A DNA stretch of 64,000 bases from Antedon mediterranea (taxonomy: Eukaryota; Echinodermata; Crinoidea; Comatulida; Antedonidae), in assembly GCF_964355755.1 (NCBI RefSeq), contig NC_092671.1, forward strand, positions 3,605,001 to 3,669,000. The letters are read 5' to 3'. Below are positions 48,581 to 59,270 of the stretch, one piece after another (positions within the stretch are counted from its first letter, which is position 1; every line of letters starts with the position of its first letter). A program made the translations under genes and the position numbers. The notes below the pieces were generated by a model. The model was not told the DNA's origin. It did not search any database and saw only the letters and a list, made by a program, of their open reading frames with translations.

Positions 48581-51500
48581 AAGCCTTGATTAACTTGTTT
48601 AATGTACTCCAGCATGATGGAGCTTCAATAATGTTCAATATGTCACATGTTAAATGTTCCACAACTGTCTTCCACTGTCGAGGTTTTTTTTAAATAGAAA
48701 TATTTAATCATTGTAAATGGGCGTAAGGATATTTGTTATGATCTGATTGATTTGCTTTTTTGGTGATTATGTCACATATTTATCCCATATTAAACAAAAT
48801 ATGTCCGCTATACTTGAAAAAGAAACTTGGTAAAAACGTTTCAGTTTATAAGTTCGGTAGAACCATTAAGGGGACATCTTTGGGACCCATCAACGTTTCA
48901 TTAATATTAATGACCTTTAAATAATGATTGACCTTAGGATAAGGGAAATATTGTAATCATCTTTGTTGTTTTATTTCTCAAATTTACATAATAAAGTCAT
49001 AACTTAGGAGGACAAGACAAAACAAAAGAGGTTGTCGAGTTTTGGCCTTTAAAATAAATAAGACTAGAACGTATATCATTTCTGACAGTGATGCTAAGCC
49101 GAAACTTTTGATTCAATGCTCTATTATTAACGGTATTCCAAAACCTGCTTGTTACGACGTCTGCGCAATATTACGTAACACATCGTCTATGACAACAACG
49201 TTGTATTTAAGCAGGCAGTTAACGTTTGGCTAAATACATCATTGCTGTATGCACTGTAGGAAGCGTATCAAGAAGGTAATAGAGGCGTCAGTGGGTATGT
49301 ATTGCAATACTTGACATCGATAGAATCTAAAATAATACAAAAAACATTATAACTTATATACAATTTTTCTTTGACAATATCTATTTTGAGATACAGAAAA
49401 ATACGGTACGCAGTGTTACGTTCTTAAGCTAAAGCAAGTCACCATGTGGCGTAACACGACCGGGTTACGAGCAGGTTTGTTGCTGTTACGTTCGACGTTG
49501 ATTAGAATTCTCTTCGATAATCTTGGCTGATGGTAATTTGTATATTATTCTGTAGACTGTGCAAACGGTAGGCATACGGACGTGTGATCGGTTGATTGCC
49601 TTGGTTTTAACGGCCACATTGGTTCGGTAATAACGGTGATATAGGTTGGTATACGCTGCCTCCATACAGGCGCGGGTCAACGAATGTAACGTGTGAGAGG
49701 CATACCATAACTACGAATAAGCCGACCTAAAAATATCAGTATTAATAAAACACTAATAATAACACCATATAGGCGTATCGTATTATGATAGGATAAACAC
49801 ATTCCAGATGTGGCGTGGACGTGGACGATTCACCCTCTTCCCATCGCAGGATCCTTTCCTGGAATATTCAGTTGTAATGTCATAATTAATAATTTCATGT
49901 CTTTGTCTCTTCTTCATCTTCATAGGAAGATACCAATAATGCACTTTTAACAATCCAATTAAATTTGTGTATATTTATTTTACATGTTTTAGGTCGAAAT
50001 AACGGTGACAAATTCACTGTTTCTTAGGTCTATTTTAATAGATTTAGACACAATACTTATGGTCTAGCTGAGGTCACTTAATGCGAGTGTCTTATCTTGC
50101 GGATGAATGTGAGATTCTCAGAACTGGCATGCGTGAAGAAACATAGTAAGACCTAGCATGTTATGCGTTGAAGCCAACTACGTGTCAATTTTGGTAACTC
50201 AGCATAAACAAAAACCTACAAGGACTCTCTGAAAATCAGGAAAACCAGACTTTCTTGAGGACCAAATTCCTTTAACCATTAAAAACACATTCTGAATACC
50301 AGACTTTCCCGAAAACCAGACATAGGCCTATATGTGGCCAGCCCGAATGTGTCCGGTACTAGGAGATCGGACTGTATAAGATTTACAAAGTCAAAGAGGA
50401 GGCTTCTTGTGATCTTTTGAACATATAAACTACAAATGAAACAATAAACAAACAAAATCTACAACCCATTATTAATATCTATATCTATTTTAATTTTTAT
50501 TTTTTTTATTTTATTTTTTATAAAACACCAACAATCAGCAACTTGTTGACATTAGGTCCTATACTAATTATTAATTGTTTATGTTTAGTCAATTGTATTA
50601 CATTTTTACTGTAACAATCATTTATAAATTCTATATTGTATTTCATTACGACAACTTTCTCTTAAATTCATTCGTACCATTTAATCCAGTCAAGTTTTTT
50701 TGAAGTACGCCCTCAAACGCTTACTAACTTTAATTGATAAAACTCGAGTTTCTAATCATCTAATCTACTCTATTCTATACACGTTTTTATATGGCGCCCT
50801 ACAAAGAACAGAGCGCCTAACAATACTTAGTAATTAATTAAAAAGAAAAGTTTTAAGTTGACGTTTAAATATTGGTTCGGCAACTAAATTTTAGTTTCCG
50901 AATTCGCTCCTCTCAAATTGACAGCCTTCAAGATCCGCGGAGCGTTGACAAGAAAAGCATTGTCACCAGCTTTCCGATTAGATCATAAATCATAATCTAA
51001 CGAAAAAATATAATAAAACATGTTATATTTGGAAATTACATAATTAAATAGAAGAAGAACATTTGCTATTGATCATTTCATAACTGATGGTGATTAAAGG
51101 CTTCTTAAAGAAATAAGAGGTAATTTAACGCTACACCCCCACCCACCCTCATATCGATTGGCGCCGCGCGCATAGGCGTTGTGAAAACGAAACATTGCCG
51201 TTCGATTCACCGGACCAAACAAGTGTGAAAGACCCTTTATGCCTACTCATAACTTGGAGGTTAAACGAACTTGGCATTATAAGATCTACTAGTACCAGAC
51301 TAAAATAACAAACTGATAATCATTTAGTTAAATAAATCAAATGAAATTGTTATTTCTAAACAGGAAAGAGTGAAATGTACCCCTCGCAAACAAGTAAAAC
51401 AGTTAAACGATTTCAAACGATATATACCAGATAAGAACAATTAACTCGTTTAGTGATAAATTAACGCATTACTTGATAAAACAACATAAATTGAAACATA

Positions 51501-52025
51501 CGATGATAGTCAACATTAATTAGTTGATGGTACAGATACGTAATTAATAAAATTGCTAATAAGCGATAATAAGCGATATGTCCTTGACGTTCGTTGAAAC
51601 CGATACAGCGACCTCAATTAGTAGTAGAAGCAAGAGGTACTTTGGCACGGATTTAAAACAGTGTTGACTTGTTTTAGTTAACATCAACATGGATTGATTA
51701 AATTGAAATGAATGGTTCGATGTTATGTTTTCCAGACTGTGTCCACCAAAAATAGGAACAATGTAGGCATATTCTTCCCACTATCCAATGGTCAATGACT
51801 GTACTAAAGTAGTCGGCCTGTAGTTTTAAGGGACCATCCACCCACCCCGGACACAATTGGACCCAAAAATATCAAGTATCAAGGGGCTGGTCATAATGTT
51901 AAACATTACCCTTCCTTCGTTTCCCTCAATCGGGGTGTTACATGAATAAGGGCGTTCAAAAGAAAGGTTTAAAATAATATAGGCCTAAACCTCAATTCAG
52001 TTTCAGAATATCAGATGTGCATGAG
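48581..52025. other. Spacer, no gene seen
   Basis: Contains dispersed-motif copies at about 48868-48892 (AAGGGGACATCTTTGGGACC) and about 51835-51955 (two half-copies: CCCCGGACACAATTGGACCC and CAATCGGGGTGTTACATGAA). Frames at 49042-49233 and 49486-49680 (minus) show no recognised family. Confidence 0.5.
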
Positions 52026-52120
52026 TATTCCCATTGTCGTTTGGAACTGAGGGCGGAAATTTGAATAATATATTATATTATTCAAATTTCCGCCCTCAAT
52101 TCTAAACGACAATGGGAATA
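52026..52120. repeat. 95-bp hairpin palindrome, 45-bp arms
   Basis: TATTCCCATTGTCGTTTGGA plus ACTGAGGGCGGAAATTTGAA is mirrored across a 5-base loop (near 52071-52075) with two mismatches in 45 bp. It is a snapback MITE, or conceivably a source of double-stranded RNA if transcribed. Confidence 0.9.
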
Positions 52121-52539
52121 CGTAATTTAATAATCAAACGTTTATAAATAAAAACAAATAAAAAGTAAAAGTAAACCCTACTTGTCAGTTTCCATCATAT
52201 TCTTTCAGTAGCTTAAAAAAGTTATTTTTAAATTGATAATGCATTTTTGTATTTTGTACTGTTACGCTATGGCTCACACTTTGCTCTTAATTCGTTAGCA
52301 AGTGCTCTTATAAAACAAAGAGATCTTAGGACCCAGTCCTGTCCAGGCTGATTTATCCGGGTACATTTGCTAAATTTGGTGGGCAATAGAAACCAACTTA
52401 ATCCAGTAAAATCCCGGTTCGCGCCTTTTATTTCTAACAGTATATAAGCTGTGATCTAACTCTTCCCTGATATAAGATGCGAATTTTAAAAATCGTCATG
52501 TTATAATGATTGTTGTTTCCGGATTAATAATCCTTAAGA

Positions 52540-52660
52540 TCTTTCTACACTATCAAACTTTATGTGACCAAAAAATGTAATGTGCCCATATTGGACATAT
52601 CAATACCATGTTTCGATTTGTTTCACAAGAAAGTGTTCCCTTTTGGACGTGTCCCTTGAA
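52540..52660. repeat. Arm of the snapback MITE family plus dispersed-motif copy
   Basis: TCTACACTATCAAACTTTAT plus GTGACCAAAAAATGTAATGTGCCCATATTGG matches the arms at 27543 and 35492. It is followed by AAGTGTTCCCTTTTGGACGT plus GTCCCTTGAATA, one more copy of the dispersed GTGTCCC motif. Confidence 0.7.
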
Positions 52661-53506
52661 TATTGCATTAATTTTTAAATTTGATAATTATTATTGTATT
52701 ATAATTGATTTATACATTTAAATAAATAGTAAATGATAGTAACCGTATCCATGGTTTTGAAATTAAACATTGAAATTGAGGGAGGGCTTAAACATTGTAA
52801 AATGAAATCCCTGAACTTAAACCTATGTTCTGACTTATAGTATACGGTAATATTGTTAAACGTTAACATTAATTTTACACGCATTTTATGTCAGGTAAAA
52901 AATCAATTTATTTTATTGAGGAGTACAAAAAGTAATTGTTATAAACTTAAAATAAATATTTAAAATAATGATTGATTTTAATTATTATTATTTATACAGT
53001 AAACTCGCATTGGTAACTGTAGTCGTATGTGTTCACGAGTTTCTTTATGTGTCGTGTTACCCAATTAAATACAATTATCGATATTACATTGAATGTAAAT
53101 CCTACACCATGCAGATGTCTTATGGAATTATGTACATCGATAATACAAGAACACATGTTATGAATATGAAATATTTGACCCAGGGTCAAGATAGAAAAGT
53201 CGATGACCGCAAAGACTGATGAATGAATATTATATTGCATACCGCTAACATAACATAATATTTGTTTTTCTAAAATAATGTTGTCTTCATATAATTTTCC
53301 AAAGAAGTTCTATACTCATGTATACCTCACAAGCCAAAAGTTCCAGTTTACAAGAACTAACAGAATTTGTAAAACCAAATACAAAACAGTTATTACGGTT
53401 ACAGAGGTTACAAAGTTTCTTTGGCATTTTATTATTATTGTATGAATGAAACATTTGAAATACAGTATGTTTACAATGATAGTTATTCTCACTAAATGTA
53501 CAGTAA

Positions 53507-53775
53507 AGCCTGGTTTCCATAAAATCGCTACACCGTTTCTATTGAAATCGCTACACGCGCAGATGTCGCCGACGCGCATCGGGAAGGTCTCCCCGATTCA
53601 TCGCAGACAAATCGGCAAACTTCAACCATGTTCAACTTTGCCGATTTTGTCGGCGATGAATCGTATACGCGTACCAAAGAATATTTAGCGCTCGCGTACT
53701 AGATCCCCGATAAATTCTAGCGTTTCCGTAGAATCGCTACGCTCTGTCGTGTAGCGATTTTATGGAAACCAGGCT
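53507..53775. mobile_element. PIF/Harbinger-like MITE with TAA duplication
   Basis: The 5' end AGCCTGGTTTCCATAAAATC plus GCTACAC and the 3' end GTGTAGCGATTTTATGGAAA plus CCAGGCT are perfect inverted repeats (27 bp). They are flanked by TAA at 53504-53506 and 53776-53778. A 3-bp TWA target duplication is the hallmark of PIF/Harbinger (family knowledge). The interior is markedly GC-richer than its surroundings, with further inverted words (ATCGCTACAC, GCCGAC/GTCGGC). The plus-strand frame at 53446-53688 crosses the insertion and is ignored. Confidence 0.88.
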
Positions 53776-53778
53776 TAA

Positions 53779-55166
53779 TGAAATGGAAATAAAGGCTAGT
53801 GTGTCTCACAAAAAAAAAAAAAAGTTTCTTTGGGTGACAGAGATGACCAATAGTATACCAAAACATATTATAGACCGTTGTTTATCTTTAGTGTTTACAG
53901 CAACACAAATTCAAATTTAGGTGACACGTCTAAATGGACTCTCCTATATTAAAGGGATACAGTACTCCTATTAAGTGGATACTTTGTTGAGTCCTAAAGG
54001 TGTTCCCTGTTGCAATTTTGACTGAATAGTTATGCATTCAGTAGGTCTATATATTTGAGAAGAGGATTAGAATTTGAGGACCAGGTTATACGTTAATAAC
54101 ACAAACAAAATCAGTTCTGTTTAATTATGCACGTTTAGGTAATCATACCCGCCAATCATTATCCAGGCTACTGTATAATTAAAACCTTTTCGATATTAAT
54201 TGACATTGACTTTGACATATCGAGTTATATCTGGCCTAGCCCACCTGTGGCAGGTAGACGACAACCAGAACCGCCTGTCGCACGTGCCACAGGTAGCTTT
54301 CGTGTGCCGCTATGTCCAACAATAAAGGACGATAATCGAAAACCTCTGGGCCTACACACCTTCACCCCTTTAGGTTCAGTAAACATAGAAACATTCGCCC
54401 TTTGATGAGTATTTTCTAGGTAAATAGAACAACAATGAAATCACCACAGGTAAACAGGTTTTTATACCTGGCGGCATTTCAAAGTAAATTTAAATATTTG
54501 TTGCGTTTACTGTTTTCCTTTAGGCCTTTTTAAATGAGATGCACCTGATGAAATACATATACAAATTCTGTTATAGACCTATCGGGCCAACTCTAATTTT
54601 ACAAGCCCTTGTCAATATATAATTGTCATCTTATAATTATTTTTAAAACTATGAAGGTACAATATAGGCTCCTATTACGGAGTTCCCCATGTTATCCCCT
54701 CAATAGTGCTTCTTCTGAATTGGCCGCATTTTATTATTACTATTATCATTACTCCACGTTTATCTAACAGAAAAAATCATTTAAAAAGATGCCCCCCTAC
54801 CTACTTGAATAGGTACCAGTGGAATAGGGATGTCCCAAGGAGAGGTTCTAAAGTAATATCTAAAATACGAAAAAAACAAATATTAAACGTTAGAGCACAT
54901 GCGAGCAAAAATCTACGTGTTTTATACAATACTTATATTAAAATAAGTTTGTTACAGTGTAACATGTGTTACATTATAACATTACTACCATTTTTAACAC
55001 TTTGATTTGTATTTGATTTTAGTCTATAACTTCTTTCGTGTATTAGGATATTTTAAACAATGATTATATTGATTGATTATTTTTTCTTAATACAATTAAG
55101 CTTAGCAACATTCATAATGACTCATATGAATCCGATAGCCACGGTGTGGTGGGTAATGATTAAATA
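53779..55166. other. Spacer, no gene seen
   Basis: Poly(A) tract of 13 near 53812, dispersed-motif copies at about 53938-54012 and 54785-54850, and an inverted pair of GCCTGTCGCACGTGCCACAGG type near 54243-54295. The frame at 54706-55005 has no recognised family. Confidence 0.45.
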
Positions 55167-55514
55167 TTGACGAGTCAAGGGCAGTGCCCGGAGCACAAAT
55201 TTACCATCAATATACGATGCTGGTTTTCTGCATGTAAAATTGCAGACGACAATTTTCGACTATCATATTTCGCGCTGAACAACGGACAACTACAAGTCAA
55301 ATATAGAAACTTGGCCGTCGTCAATTTGAGAAACACAAAAAATGAAATTCGATTAAGTACAGTGGATGTTATGAGTGGTCTGTTTGTTAGTGCTTGTATA
55401 GTTCAATATCGTCCAGACGTGGCGGGAAAGGTTACCGTCTGGTTAGCTAAATATCGAACGGCCACGATTCGTCCGAATTCATTTCAGAATTCCAAAGTTA
55501 TTTTAGTTGATTAA
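55167..55514 (+). CDS. Unassigned open frame upstream of the bHLH gene
   Basis: 115 codons opening MTSQGQCPEHKFTINIRCWF and ending in KVILVD, with evenly mixed composition (FALNNGQLQVKYRNLAVVNL, VTVWLAKYRTATIRPNSFQN). I recognise no domain, signal peptide or membrane segment. The start context is weak and no in-frame splice signal stands out. It ends 76 bases before the CCAAT cluster of the bHLH promoter. It could be an uncharacterised small gene, a conserved upstream element, or a chance frame in slightly GC-richer promoter-proximal DNA. Confidence 0.25.
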   Translation: MTSQGQCPEHKFTINIRCWFSACKIADDNFRLSYFALNNGQLQVKYRNLAVVNLRNTKNEIRLSTVDVMSGLFVSACIVQYRPDVAGKVTVWLAKYRTATIRPNSFQNSKVILVD

Positions 55515-55584
55515 GATAGTAGGAGACGTTGACACGAATTGCTGTTACTTAACCTAGACAAAACATTTATATAATTAGAAACTT

Positions 55585-55700
55585 CTCGGCCAATAGAATT
55601 GCAAGGACAGTGAAGTCCACACGAGAGTTGCGCATTGGTTGAATGTTTATTACGCGCCGGTCAGAATACCAATAAGCCAGTGGACATTACCAATCGAAGA
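55585..55700 (+). promoter_or_regulatory. CCAAT-box cluster, probable promoter of the bHLH gene
   Basis: Four CCAAT boxes in about 105 bp: CCAAT at 55590, inverted ATTGG at 55634, CCAAT at 55669 and CCAAT at 55690. They lie 230-335 bp before the start codon, in CpG-containing sequence (TACGCGCC, GACGCGTG). Clustered CCAAT boxes are typical NF-Y sites of TATA-less promoters (established knowledge). No clear TATA box is seen downstream. Confidence 0.5.
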
Positions 55701-55923
55701 TATGACGACTGATGACGCGTGATAAATCGAAACCTGTGACTTCAATTTGACATTGCCTCTTACTATGTAGATGTATTGTGTGATATTTTTTCTTAAACCG
55801 CACGTGTTGGATCAGGTGTGTTATCGTCAAGTCGTCTGTTCAATCGGTACGTTTTATTGTCCGGCCTGTCAACTTCACAACGGGCATTTCGACAAAACTA
55901 CGTACGATTTTTAACCTAAAGAT

Positions 55924-57526
55924 ATGAGTGAGGTTTTGACTCGGGATAGAATGCCAATGCATAGAGCATCGTATCTCAGTCGTCATCAACGAGGGGGATA
56001 CGTTAGTGTGGAAGAACTTCTACAGCCGGACAAGAAAACAAGAATACCAACAACAAACCTGGATGTTAACGCTAATTATAAAAGAAGCAAAACTATTTGG
56101 TCAGGACAAAAGGTTATTGACTCAACACATGCACATATTTCACACAACAATTTAAAAGGACAGAAAATACAAGAACAGTCGCCAAAACGAAGTAAATTAA
56201 ATATATTGACATCTACGGTTTTGGATGAAAATATTAAACCATCTGATAATACTGAGAAACGAACAATTTTAAAACAAAACAGTTTACGCAACGGAGGTGA
56301 TAAACTAAATATGCGCGATTGGGATCACCATTCCCCGCGAGAGGTTGCGGTCTTAAAGAGACAAGATGGAGATGATGAGGGCCTGACACATCAGCGGGCA
56401 AACATGTCAGATAATGTAAGATATGACAACACCGAGTCGCATCTTCATGTTGATGTGTGTAACAGCAGTGAAGAGGACACAGAAATTGCTGTTTTGTCAT
56501 CTTCTTCGGCATCTTTTACCGATGACGAACAGTTGGAAGAAAATGACCGTCTTATAAAAGATGCAACACAGCCTGGCCCGACTTTAATACGGACCAACTT
56601 GGGTTTTCACGTCAAAGATACAGCTAACCGTAAAACGGATAGGCCTAGAAGAAATTCATTTGAGTCTCTATCCGGTACTAAATTACCTAATAATATTTTT
56701 TCATCTGTTGCTAATTCATCGAATTTTCCTGGTTGTTTGTATTTACCTAGTTCTCATTTGAATCCGTATTCTTTACTTATGAATTCAGCTGGGGCCACTC
56801 CGGCCATATCTCGTTCAAGCCGACCATCTCCAGCCTTAGGACTTTACCCACTACCATTTATGTTTCCACCAAATTCTAAAACACCGTGTCCCCACACGGC
56901 ATCTAAACCCCTACCCGAAAATGTACCAGGAACAGGTTTTTCACCAATAAGGCCAGTACCAACATGTAACCTTGTTCGACCATGTTTTAACCCAAATATA
57001 AACTCTCATGTATTTCCGACTATGGTACCCGGCCCTCATATACCACCACTAAGGCCACTTTCACATCAAGATGGGCCTAGGGGTACGGCTCCAAACCTAG
57101 GCCCTCATCACCTTGCTCAACTATGGGCTAGAAATGCTTTAAATCTCCGTTCTGGAACTCATGAAGAAAAGAACAATGCTGAAAATACACGATCGTCTCG
57201 TTCTGAAGCTAAGCGTACGACAACAACGAGAAAAAGGCATTTGAGTACGGAGAGCAACAACTCGGACGAGGACCCGGAGGATGCATTGGAACGAAGAAAA
57301 CAGGCAAACGCTAGAGAAAGGGAGAGAGTTAGTAATCTTAATTCTGGTTTTGAAAACTTACGTCAAGTTTTACCCTGGATGAACCACAATCGAAGGGTAA
57401 GCAAAGTGGACACTCTAAGGGCAGCTATTGCTTATATTGGACATTTACAACAAACATTATGGGACGCCGAGTGGGCTACGCATTTACAAACGTATTCACA
57501 GGCATCTGTAGGCTTTAGTCATAATG
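55924..57526 (+). CDS. Group A bHLH transcription factor, exon 1
   Basis: ATG at 55924 is preceded by an in-frame TAA 12 bases upstream, so this is the start. The exon encodes 534 codons plus one base and ends at the consensus donor aatg|gtaagt. Residues 1-455 are low-complexity: basic and polar at first, an acidic Ser-rich block near 180-205, then a Pro-rich stretch at about 255-395. The bHLH domain is residues 457-512: basic region RRKQANARERERV (with the E-box-contacting Glu and Arg of ERxR), helix 1 SNLNSGFENLRQVLP, loop WMNHNRR, helix 2 VSKVDTLRAAIAYIGHLQQT. Helix 1 and the basic region resemble FIGLA (ANAKERER, NLNxGF); helix 2 resembles the achaete-scute family (SKVxTLRxAIxYIxxLQ). It should bind E-boxes in the nucleus, usually with an E protein. 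Family within group A is unsettled. Confidence 0.93.
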
Positions 57527-58386
57527 GTAAGTTTGTTTTTAATTATTGTAGATTTATAATTATTCTAACATAAATAAAACAGTTGATATCATAAGATCTT
57601 TACAATTCATATTTGTTTGGAAATGCAATGTATTACAGAAAGATTGAACAAAATATTTAACATTTAGATTTATACCAAAGTAATATCACATATTATATAC
57701 ATGTATTTTACCATCTTTGTTCACTATACTCATACTACTGGTAATTTTCTTCGATTTACATTTTTTTTTGTAATGGAAATTCAATAATTTTCCATTTAGC
57801 AGAGTTTCTTACACGAAATTAAATAACGTAAGGATCTAAATATATTTAAATTTAGTTAATAACTTTATTCCAATTAAATTCTTTAAAAAATATTTAACGT
57901 TAGTTTAGATTTGCAAATTCATTATAAATATAGTTCGCTTGCAGCTTTTACAACAAATGATGTTAATACCGGTACCACTGTTTAGTAACGTTATATGTTT
58001 TACTTTTTAATTATGAATAATTGAAATAAATAGAATTTTTATATGTTTATACTTGTTATATTATAATGTACTTCCACAATCCAACCTAAATCAGCGTTGT
58101 TGCAAATTGATATTCTAGGATATTTTAGGTTTGTTTGTGGAAGATGCTATTGTTAATTGTTCCTGGTTAATGTTGATGATTTGTATATGGATGTACTATC
58201 CGAAATAAATGAAATGAATGAATGAATGACTGAATAATATAAATTTGACCAAATCATTAATGCCACTTCTTTTTAATAAACGAGAATTTAATCGAATTGA
58301 AAAAAAGTTTTTTTCTATTCTAAATTGTTTCTGTGAGGGAATTGGCAACTAATTAATTATGTACGTCCTTCTTTTTCTTGTTTCAG
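57527..58386. other. Intron of the bHLH gene with LINE tail
   Basis: 860-bp phase-1 intron with acceptor tttcttgtttcag. Bases about 58130-58235 carry GTATATGGATGTACTATCCG plus AAATAAATG and (AATG)n, the 3' tail of a truncated LINE that matches the minus-strand tail at 13388-13430. Confidence 0.8.
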
Positions 58387-58520
58387 CTTTCCGAAGTCCA
58401 GCAATGGAACCTTTTCCATTCCAGTCAATGCATCCGTACAGTTTTATACGGCCTAGGCATTTGCCTTCATTTGGACCAACGGCTCCTATGCCAACCCTAT
58501 CCACAGAAATATCAGCACCA
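58387..58520 (+). CDS. bHLH gene, exon 2
   Basis: The acceptor gtttcag gives two bases completing Ala, then FRSPAMEPFPFQSMHPYSFI and RPRHLPSFGPTAPMPTLSTE to ISAP, ending at the donor acca|gtaagt in phase 0. Splice phase agrees with exon 1 and the residues continue its Pro/Ser/Phe-rich style, as expected for a C-terminal activation or interaction region. Reading on past the donor gives 20 further residues and a stop at 58583, an alternative end if the intron is retained. No following exon could be identified in the remaining 5.4 kb. Confidence 0.8.
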
Positions 58521-58674
58521 GTAAGTTATATTTATTTTGTTACTTTTCAGGAACATTTATTAACTTCAATATTGGCAAAATGATATCTGTAACAATTAGG
58601 TATTGCGATTCAAAGATTTCTTTCAAGAGATAATCATTATTTTTATTTATAAAAATTATTTATTTATTTATAAA

Positions 58675-58830
58675 TACATCTTGCACTGATGAAGGGCTGG
58701 TGTCGCCCGAAAGCTCTGGTAACTTTTCTAGCTGTTTTACTTCTCGTTTTGATTTAGCTTTTCGCTTTTATTTTGAATCTCTATTGAGATCCAGCCACTG
58801 ATACCCACATCATTGTTATTTTTTCAGTAA
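58675..58830 (+). other. Retroelement-like terminus with a hammerhead-like core
   Basis: CTGATGA (58686-58692), then a GGGC/GCCC stem with loop TGGTGTC, then GAAA (58709-58712) reproduce the conserved core order of hammerhead ribozymes, as found in Penelope-like elements and related retroelements (known association). There is one extra A before stem II, and I cannot find stems I and III, so activity is doubtful. TAGCTTTTCGCTTTTATTTT and GATCCAGCCACTGATACCC follow, resembling repeat DNA. Confidence 0.35.
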
Positions 58831-59059
58831 TTTTCCTTTGGATTTATTTATAAAAAAAATATAGTTATATATAATAAAAAAAACAACAACAGTAGATAAA
58901 ACTCTGCCACGTAGTATGGTTAACAGTATGGTATGGTTAACAGAAACACAAGAATATAACAATTATTAGGTAGGCCTATCATAATAAGAAACACAATTAA
59001 TTCTTGTCTCATGCAAGACCCCAAAGAAAAATGTATTATAGCGCCCATTTCTATCACAT

Positions 59060-59270
59060 ACATCTATCTATCTATCCATCTATCTAGGCATTAGTTCATC
59101 CATTGTTGAATGAAGCCCTCCTCATAACATTTCCATTTCTGTCTAATTCTTGCTATCCTAGTCCATGCAGCCGTTCCAATGTATGTTGTTAGATCATCTC
59201 TCCACCTTCTTTTTTGTCTTCCTCTTTTCCTCTTTCCTACCCTTGGTTGCCATTCTGTTAATCTGTATGT
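59060..59270 (-). pseudogene. LINE C-terminal fragment with (TCTA)n tail
   Basis: The minus strand from about 59262 to the stop at 59091-59093 reads RLTEWQPRVGKRKRGRQKRR then WRDDLTTYIGTAAWTRIARI, RQKWKCYEEGFIQQWMN and stop. WQPR...GRxKxRWRDDL...W...A..R..WK..EEGFxQQW is the closing signature of many invertebrate LINE polyproteins. The frame is intact but nothing precedes it, so the copy is 5'-truncated by more than 95 percent. Directly after the stop comes (TAGA)n (plus-strand TCTATCTATC at 59063-59086), probably the tail microsatellite. Confidence 0.88.

Noticed and set aside
57527-57573. Last 15 residues of the 549-residue frame of the bHLH gene
   Set aside because: They lie beyond a consensus donor and are replaced by exon 2 in matching phase.
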